Assembly (NCBI GenBank): GCA_009920225.1
Contig: RGAJ01000039.1
Coordinates: 1 to 10,343, forward strand
From: Paracoccaceae bacterium
Lineage (GTDB): Bacteria > Pseudomonadota > Alphaproteobacteria > Rhodobacterales > Rhodobacteraceae
Length of the DNA stretch: 10,343 nt
Reading direction: 5' to 3'
The notes under the pieces are model-generated. The model searched no databases and was not told where the DNA came from. It saw only the letters and a list, made by a program, of their open reading frames with translations. Each line of letters begins with the position of its first letter. Within the stretch, counting starts at the first letter, position 1. This document shows, one piece after another, positions 6,886 to 10,343 of the stretch. Position numbers and translations under genes: made by a program.

Positions 6886-7623
6886 TTAAAGTGATGTAAA
6901 TGCTGGAAAGGTTTCGATCATCCAATTTGCAATTTCGTTGACGGAATTGGTCAGCAACAAAATCGCGAATAAAATCATCAAAAGACCCATGCCTTTTTCG
7001 ACCTTTCCCAAATGACGCCGAAACCGTGATGCAAAGCGCAAAAAGGGTTTTATAAAGAATGCTGCGACCACAAACGGCAATGTCAAACCAATGCCGAATA
7101 CAAACAGCAACCCAACCCCTTGCATGGCCGTTTCTTCAAAAGATGCAGTCATGATCACGGCGGTCAAAACCCCGCCAACACAGGGTGTCCACCCTGCAGC
7201 AAAGGCAACGCCGACGATATAGGACCCGATAATCGACATATTGTTGGTGTCACCCGCATTGACTTGGAATTGGCGATTGAGAAATCCAATCTTGAAAACG
7301 CCCAAGAAATGCAGTCCGATCACCATGATGATCGCCGCCGCCGCATAGCGGAATTCGTCTTGGTACACCCGAAACGATTGCGACACAGAAAAGGCCGCAG
7401 CGCCAAGAAGCACGAACACCGTGATGATTCCTGCCGAAAACATCACGGATGACAACACCGCCTTGCGCCGAATTCCGTCGGGCAATGCACCGTCTTCGCC
7501 CAAAACCGCCATCCCCGTTCCCGCCATATAGCTAAGGTAAAATGGCACGATCGGGAGTATGCAGGGCGAGAAAAATACAACAAGCCCTCCTAAAAATGCG
7601 CTCCAAAAGGAAACGTCAAACAT
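6886..7623 (-). CDS. soxV: SoxV, CcdA/DsbD-like transmembrane thiol transporter
   Basis: SoxV moves reducing equivalents from cytoplasmic thioredoxin across the inner membrane to SoxW. The 245-residue protein shows six hydrophobic segments (about 7-32, 53-82, 91-112, 129-158, 168-190, 210-227). The two redox cysteines are in the CcdA hallmarks S19-P-C21-I-L-P in segment 1 and T146-P-C148-V-G-G in segment 4. The start has AAGGATT in front. CcdA proteins also serve cytochrome c maturation, and that role cannot be excluded, but position between soxS and soxW makes SoxV the clear call. It heads the minus-strand block and diverges from soxS. Confidence 0.95.
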   Translation of the reverse strand: MFDVSFWSAFLGGLVVFFSPCILPIVPFYLSYMAGTGMAVLGEDGALPDGIRRKAVLSSVMFSAGIITVFVLLGAAAFSVSQSFRVYQDEFRYAAAAIIMVIGLHFLGVFKIGFLNRQFQVNAGDTNNMSIIGSYIVGVAFAAGWTPCVGGVLTAVIMTASFEETAMQGVGLLFVFGIGLTLPFVVAAFFIKPFLRFASRFRRHLGKVEKGMGLLMILFAILLLTNSVNEIANWMIETFPAFTSL

Positions 7624-7634
7624 GGGCTAAATCC

Positions 7635-7663
7635 TTGTCTTATTCATATATTCATATTATGTT
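7635..7663 (+). promoter_or_regulatory. Candidate soxS promoter
   Basis: TTGTCT (7635-7640) and TATGTT (7658-7663) are 17 bases apart and point toward soxS, whose start is 32 bases beyond. Each hexamer matches 4 of 6 sigma-70 consensus positions. It overlaps the oppositely directed soxV promoter and the inverted repeat at 7650-7667. Confidence 0.35.
7642..7657. repeat. Tandem duplication of ATTCATAT
   Basis: Two exact head-to-tail copies of ATTCATAT (7642-7649, 7650-7657) lie in the soxV-soxS gap. A third copy is at 8570-8577, before soxR. The recurrence at two sox promoter regions suggests half-sites for a regulator, most simply SoxR. The AT-rich content means chance must be considered. Confidence 0.4.
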
Positions 7664-7667
7664 GAAT
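7650..7667. promoter_or_regulatory. Candidate operator between soxV and soxS
   Basis: ATTCA (7650-7654) and TGAAT (7663-7667) form an inverted repeat with 8 bases between. Counted as ATTC/GAAT the spacer is 10, two more than the SqrR-type spacing seen before soxX. The site covers the -10 elements of both divergent promoters, so one bound repressor could shut both operons. Confidence 0.42.
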
Positions 7668-7684
7668 GAAATAAATTCCGTCAA
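7656..7684 (-). promoter_or_regulatory. Candidate soxV promoter
   Basis: On the minus strand TTGACG (7679-7684) is followed after exactly 17 bases by CATAAT (7656-7661). Both hexamers match 5 of 6 sigma-70 consensus positions, making this the best promoter in the window. It lies 33 bases before the soxV start. Confidence 0.55.
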
Positions 7685-7695
7685 TCAGGTCCGTC

Positions 7696-8067
7696 ATGCG
7701 AAACGCGTTTTTTTCTATTTGCTTGTTCATTGCATCTTTTGTGCTCCCAAACATCGGGATTGCGTATGAATTGGTTATGGTCGAACGCGACGGGTGCCAT
7801 TACTGTATTCGATGGAAAAACGACATTGGCCCAATTTATCCAAAGTCCGAAGCAGGGCAATTTGCGCCCATACGGCACATTGATATCGGCGACACGCGCG
7901 GTGTCAATGGCGTTTACAAAACGCCTGTGATCTACACACCCACCTTTATTCTGATGAAAGACGGTGTCGAAGTCACTCGTATGGAAGGATACGCCAGCGA
8001 AGATTTTTTCTGGGGCGTGTTGGAAATGACCTTAGAACGTGAAACAGAATTTAGGGCAACAAAATGA
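7696..8067 (+). CDS. soxS: SoxS, periplasmic thioredoxin
   Basis: In Paracoccus, SoxS is a periplasmic thioredoxin that reactivates SoxYZ and is needed for full thiosulfate oxidation. This 123-residue protein has a signal peptide (about 1-23), active site C34-H-Y-C37 (RDGCHYCIRW) and cis-proline Y80-T-P82 (TPTFILMKDG). It is short for a thioredoxin because the segment between these motifs is compact, as in known SoxS. The ribosome binding site is weak (CAGG). The stop codon overlaps the next start (ATGA), so the two are translationally coupled. It diverges from soxV and probably responds to the same regulator. Confidence 0.9.
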   Translation: MRNAFFSICLFIASFVLPNIGIAYELVMVERDGCHYCIRWKNDIGPIYPKSEAGQFAPIRHIDIGDTRGVNGVYKTPVIYTPTFILMKDGVEVTRMEGYASEDFFWGVLEMTLERETEFRATK

Positions 8068-8558
8068 TGAAGCACCTTGTTATCGCTGCGGCCTGCGTGG
8101 TGCCGACGTTTACACAGGCGCAAGATGCGTTTGTCACCTATAAATCACTGGTCCCTGAATTGGCATTGAAGGTTGCTGAAACAGCACTGCAATCTTGCCA
8201 AGACAGCGGATACCAAGTGGGCGTCATGGTTGTTGATCGTTTTGGCCAACCCCAAGCCTATTTGCGCGATCGATATGCAGGCATGCATGTTTTTGAAACG
8301 GCGCATCGCAAGGCATGGACCGCCGTCAGCTTTCGCACCTCAACAGGTGAGTTGGCCACCGCCACCCAAGCAGGCGAAATCGCATCCGGCATTCGCCACA
8401 TCAGCCAAGCGCTTCCGCTTGCGGGGGGATTGGTGATTTATTCGGGCGACGGCTCTATCGTTGGGGGCGTTGGGGTCTCGGGCGCGCCGGGCCCTGAACT
8501 TGATGTCATCTGCGCCCAAGACGGGATTGATGCGATTGAGGACGACATCGCTTTTTGA
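8064..8558 (+). CDS. GlcG/HbpS-like (DUF336) secreted protein, function in sox unknown
   Basis: The 164-residue protein belongs to the GlcG/HbpS family, recognised from GYQVGVMVVDRFGQP (49-63), the helix with AHRKAWTAVSF (80-90), and the C-terminal GG-L-V-I-Y to GGVGVSGAPGPELDVICA (121-151). A signal peptide (about 1-19, TQA before QD) puts it in the periplasm. Some family members bind haem or act as redox-responsive partners (HbpS of Streptomyces), but no haem or substrate site can be assigned here. Cys45 and Cys150 are the cysteines of the mature part. The first ATG overlaps the soxS stop; a second ATG at 8067 is also possible. The soxS-soxR position suggests a role in thiol, haem or sulfur handling for Sox, which is inference. 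Confidence 0.85.
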   Translation: MMKHLVIAAACVVPTFTQAQDAFVTYKSLVPELALKVAETALQSCQDSGYQVGVMVVDRFGQPQAYLRDRYAGMHVFETAHRKAWTAVSFRTSTGELATATQAGEIASGIRHISQALPLAGGLVIYSGDGSIVGGVGVSGAPGPELDVICAQDGIDAIEDDIAF

Positions 8559-8580
8559 TTTTGCTTTGCATTCATATCAA

Positions 8581-8602
8581 AAGATCGTTATCTTAGCATA
8601 AT
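8581..8602 (+). promoter_or_regulatory. Inverted repeat and -10-like element before soxR
   Basis: AAGAT-N4-ATCTT (8581-8594) is a perfect inverted repeat, followed by CATAAT (8597-8602), a good -10 hexamer 20 bases before the soxR ATG. No convincing -35 stands at the right distance. ATTCATAT at 8570-8577, also present in the soxV-soxS gap, lies just upstream. Together these suggest that soxR has its own, possibly self-regulated promoter in addition to readthrough from soxS. Confidence 0.28.
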
Positions 8603-8622
8603 AGAATTTTTGGGTGGAACGT

Positions 8623-8961
8623 ATGGCACTTCCGGTGATCACTGATGATATGTCAGATGACGAGTTAGAAGCTATTGTAAACAAAGCAACAACGGCATCT
8701 GGTTTTCTTAAAGCGATCAGTCACGAAGGCCGATTGATGATCTTGTGTCATCTTGTAACCGGCGAAAAATCGGTCACAGAATTAGAAGACTTGATCTCCG
8801 CGCGTCAGGCGGCTGTTTCCCAACAACTCTCTCGTCTGCGCCTAGAAGGTTTGGTAATTCCACGTCGCGATGGCAAAACAATCTATTATCGCCTTGCGGA
8901 TGACAAACCAAAGCGGATTTTAGAAGTCGTCTATGATCTTTTCTGTCGGTCTCCGCATTAG
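8623..8961 (+). CDS. soxR: SoxR, ArsR-family repressor of sox genes
   Basis: SoxR is a cytoplasmic winged-helix repressor that binds the soxS-soxV and soxW-soxX regions in Paracoccus and releases them when reduced sulfur is present. From the ATG at 8623 the protein has 112 residues. The recognition region is about 50-78 (TELEDLISARQAAVSQQLSRLR) and the wing about 79-91 (PRRDGKTIYYRL). The only two cysteines, Cys42 (LMILCHL) and Cys108 (LFCRSPH), match the pair that forms the sulfur-bridged off-state in SqrR/BigR-type sensors. ATG 8623 is chosen over GTG 8614 because GGGTGGA (8611-8617) is correctly spaced for it, while the GTG has no ribosome binding site and falls inside that element. The protein is not the SoxR of oxidative stress (MerR family). 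Confidence 0.93.
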   Translation: MALPVITDDMSDDELEAIVNKATTASGFLKAISHEGRLMILCHLVTGEKSVTELEDLISARQAAVSQQLSRLRLEGLVIPRRDGKTIYYRLADDKPKRILEVVYDLFCRSPH

Positions 8962-8980
8962 TGTGGATCTGTCTTAACTA

Positions 8981-9008
8981 TTGATTTTGATACAGAGATT
9001 GCCATAAT
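8981..9008 (+). promoter_or_regulatory. Candidate soxT promoter
   Basis: TTGATT (8981-8986) and CATAAT (9003-9008) are 16 bases apart in the 70-base soxR-soxT gap, 23 bases before the soxT start. No ATTC/GAAT repeat is seen here, so if this promoter is used it may not be under the same SoxR control as soxV and soxX. Confidence 0.33.
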
Positions 9009-9031
9009 CCCTGCAACAACGGAGGCACTCT

Positions 9032-10087
9032 ATGTTTGAATGGATAAGTGACACACAACTTGTCGCAGGTGTCGGATTGCTTGGCGGCATTATCCTTGGA
9101 CTTGCGGCCAGATTTGGCCGTTTTTGCACGCTTGGTGCAATCGAAGACCATGCCTATGGCGCGAATTCGTCCCGTTTGAAAATGTGGGGGGCGAGCATTG
9201 GGTTTTCGATTATTCTGACCTTTGCCCTTGTGTTCTTTGGCGCGTTCGATCCGTCAGGCACGTTTTATCTTTCGCTGGCATGGAACCCCATTGCAACCGT
9301 GATCGGCGGGTTGATGTTTGGTTACGGCATGGCCTTGTGCGGCAACTGCGGATACGGCGCATTGGCGCGTTTGGGCGGCGGCGATTTGCGGGCGTTTATG
9401 ATCGTGATCGTGATGGGAATCGCGGCCTATGTGGTGATGTCAGGGCCGCTTGCGCCTGTGCGCGTGATGCTGTTTCCATCGCTTCTTGCGGGGGATGCGA
9501 CGACGGGGTTCACCACGCTTATTCACCAAACAACGGGCATATCCCCCGCCATGGCCGGCATCGTGATTGGTGCCTGCATCTTGGCGGCGACGTTGATGTC
9601 AGGGTCCTTTTGGCGCGAAACAAAATACGTGTTTTGGTCCTTCATGGTCGCCATTGCGATTGTCAGCGGTTGGTTTGGGACCTATTTCGTGTCCCAAAAT
9701 GGGTTCGCCCCAATCATGGTTGAATCCCATACATTTTCCGCACCGGTTGGCGACACGATCCTATACGCCATGAACGGGAGCGCCCTAAGCCTGAGCTTTG
9801 GCGTTGGTTCGGTTCTTGGTGTTTTGGCAGGGGCATTCATTGGATCCCTCATCAAGGGACATTTCCGCTGGGAAGCCTGTGAGGATCCGCGCGAATTGCG
9901 ACGCCAAATTGTTGGCGCCGCGGTTATGGGTGTTGGGGCTGTCTTGGCGCTTGGCTGTTCGGTCGGCCAAGGGATTACCGCGTTCAGCGTCTTGGCCTAT
10001 AGCGCGCCCGTAACGTTTGTCGCCATATACGTTGGGGCACGCATCGGGCTTCGCCAACTGATCGAGGGTTTTGCCCCCGCCGAATAG
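9032..10087 (+). CDS. soxT: SoxT, YeeE/YedE-family sulfur-compound transporter
   Basis: A 351-residue inner-membrane protein with about eight or nine hydrophobic segments and the two-half YeeE/YedE (DUF395) architecture. The thiosulfate importer TsuA belongs to this superfamily and passes its substrate along conserved cysteines. Here the family cysteines are Cys32 (GRFCTLGA), Cys103/Cys106 (LCGNCGYGAL) and Cys309 (LGCSVGQGITAFS); Cys182 and Cys283 are further ones. In other sox clusters the gene next to soxR is called soxT and may import a sulfur signal sensed by SoxR or supply sulfur to the cytoplasm; which applies here is unknown. GGAGG is 6 bases before the ATG. Its stop is one base from the end of the convergent riboflavin synthase gene. 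Confidence 0.88.
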   Translation: MFEWISDTQLVAGVGLLGGIILGLAARFGRFCTLGAIEDHAYGANSSRLKMWGASIGFSIILTFALVFFGAFDPSGTFYLSLAWNPIATVIGGLMFGYGMALCGNCGYGALARLGGGDLRAFMIVIVMGIAAYVVMSGPLAPVRVMLFPSLLAGDATTGFTTLIHQTTGISPAMAGIVIGACILAATLMSGSFWRETKYVFWSFMVAIAIVSGWFGTYFVSQNGFAPIMVESHTFSAPVGDTILYAMNGSALSLSFGVGSVLGVLAGAFIGSLIKGHFRWEACEDPRELRRQIVGAAVMGVGAVLALGCSVGQGITAFSVLAYSAPVTFVAIYVGARIGLRQLIEGFAPAE

Positions 10088-10088
10088 G

Positions 10089-10343
10089 TTAGGATTGGCT
10101 TTGATATTCCGCCAAACGCGCGACGTAGCGGGCCAATGTGTCGATCTCAAGATTCAGGGCGTCACCTGTTTTGACCTCTCCCCATGTGGTGACCTGTTTG
10201 GTATGTGGGATCAGGTTCACACCAAAGGTGTCCCCAGATACTTCGTTCACGGTCAGGGACGTTCCGTTCAAAGTCACTGATCCTTTGGGTGCGATGAACT
10301 TGGCCAGATCCGACGGTGCTTTAATCGTGATGCGGGTACTGTC
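10089..10343 (-). CDS. ribE: Riboflavin synthase, C-terminal part (5' end outside the window)
   Basis: The last 84 residues of riboflavin synthase alpha chain, which joins two lumazine molecules to make riboflavin. The frame is open to the right edge. The second lumazine-binding barrel is recognised from G-S-V-T-L-N-G-T-S-L-T-V-N, V-N-L-I-P-H-T, then T-T-W-G-E and the C-terminal helix DTLARYVARL. Full-length proteins have about 200 residues, so roughly 115 N-terminal residues are missing. It is a housekeeping gene, convergent with soxT with a single base between stops, and marks the edge of the sox region. It has no evident role in sulfur oxidation. Confidence 0.93.
   Translation of the reverse strand, partial: DSTRITIKAPSDLAKFIAPKGSVTLNGTSLTVNEVSGDTFGVNLIPHTKQVTTWGEVKTGDALNLEIDTLARYVARLAEYQSQS

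Noticed and set aside
8085..8100. Possible lipoprotein box ending at Cys11 of the GlcG/HbpS-like protein
   Set aside because: The residues before Cys11 (A-A-A) are a poor lipobox and the hydrophobic stretch is too short; a type I cleavage site after TQA is more likely.
8614..8622. GTG at 8614 as the soxR start
   Set aside because: It lies within the ribosome binding site that serves the ATG at 8623 and has no upstream ribosome binding site of its own.
10060..10100. Terminator at the soxT/ribE junction
   Set aside because: No inverted repeat with a T run was found around the two stop codons.
1..10343. Novel defence, mobile or CRISPR system
   Set aside because: Every substantial gene belongs to the sox locus or is a housekeeping gene. 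No transposase, integrase, terminal repeat, regularly spaced repeat or RNA gene was seen.

Overview
The window is most of a Kelly-Friedrich type sulfur-oxidation (sox) locus from an alphaproteobacterium. The Rhodobacterales (Roseobacter group or close kin) is the best fit, because the gene order soxS/soxR/soxT diverging from soxVW-soxXYZABCD, the Paracoccus-like SoxY/SoxZ/SoxC sequences and the Tat/Sec signal types all match that group. Base composition looks near 50% GC, lower than in Paracoccus. This is inference from protein recognition, not from a marker-gene comparison.

Layout. Minus strand, read right to left: soxV (7623-6886), soxW (6870-6295), a 125 bp gap with a promoter/operator candidate, then soxX (6169-5693), soxY (5665-5249), soxZ (5227-4898), soxA (4834-3989), soxB (3894-2203), soxC (2166-898) and soxD (914 to past the left edge, so its 3' end is missing). 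Plus strand, diverging from soxV across a 72 bp gap: soxS (7696-8067), a GlcG/HbpS-like secreted protein (8064-8558, overlapping soxS by 4 bases), soxR (8623-8961) and soxT (9032-10087). The C-terminal part of riboflavin synthase (10343-10089, minus) ends one base away from soxT and marks the right-hand boundary with a core gene.

How it works together. SoxXA is a c-type cytochrome that conjugates thiosulfate (or other reduced sulfur) to the Cys of the GGCGG arm of SoxY, carried by SoxZ. SoxB hydrolyses off sulfate. SoxCD, a molybdenum/haem sulfane dehydrogenase, oxidises the remaining sulfane sulfur so that thiosulfate can go fully to sulfate without sulfur globules. SoxV (CcdA-like) carries reductant across the membrane to SoxW. 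SoxS is a second periplasmic thioredoxin that, in Paracoccus, keeps SoxYZ active. SoxR is an ArsR-family repressor with the two cysteines expected of a persulfide sensor, and SoxT is a YeeE/YedE-type transporter for a sulfur compound. No gene was seen that falls outside known families.

The parts most worth a second look are non-coding: an ATTC-N8-GAAT site in front of soxX; overlapping divergent promoters and an inverted repeat between soxV and soxS; a strong hairpin just after soxA that may separate soxXYZA output from soxBCD; and a smaller hairpin between soxZ and soxA. The least understood protein is the GlcG/HbpS-like one embedded between soxS and soxR. No tRNA, rRNA, CRISPR array or insertion sequence was seen, and there is no gene-free stretch over 300 bases.
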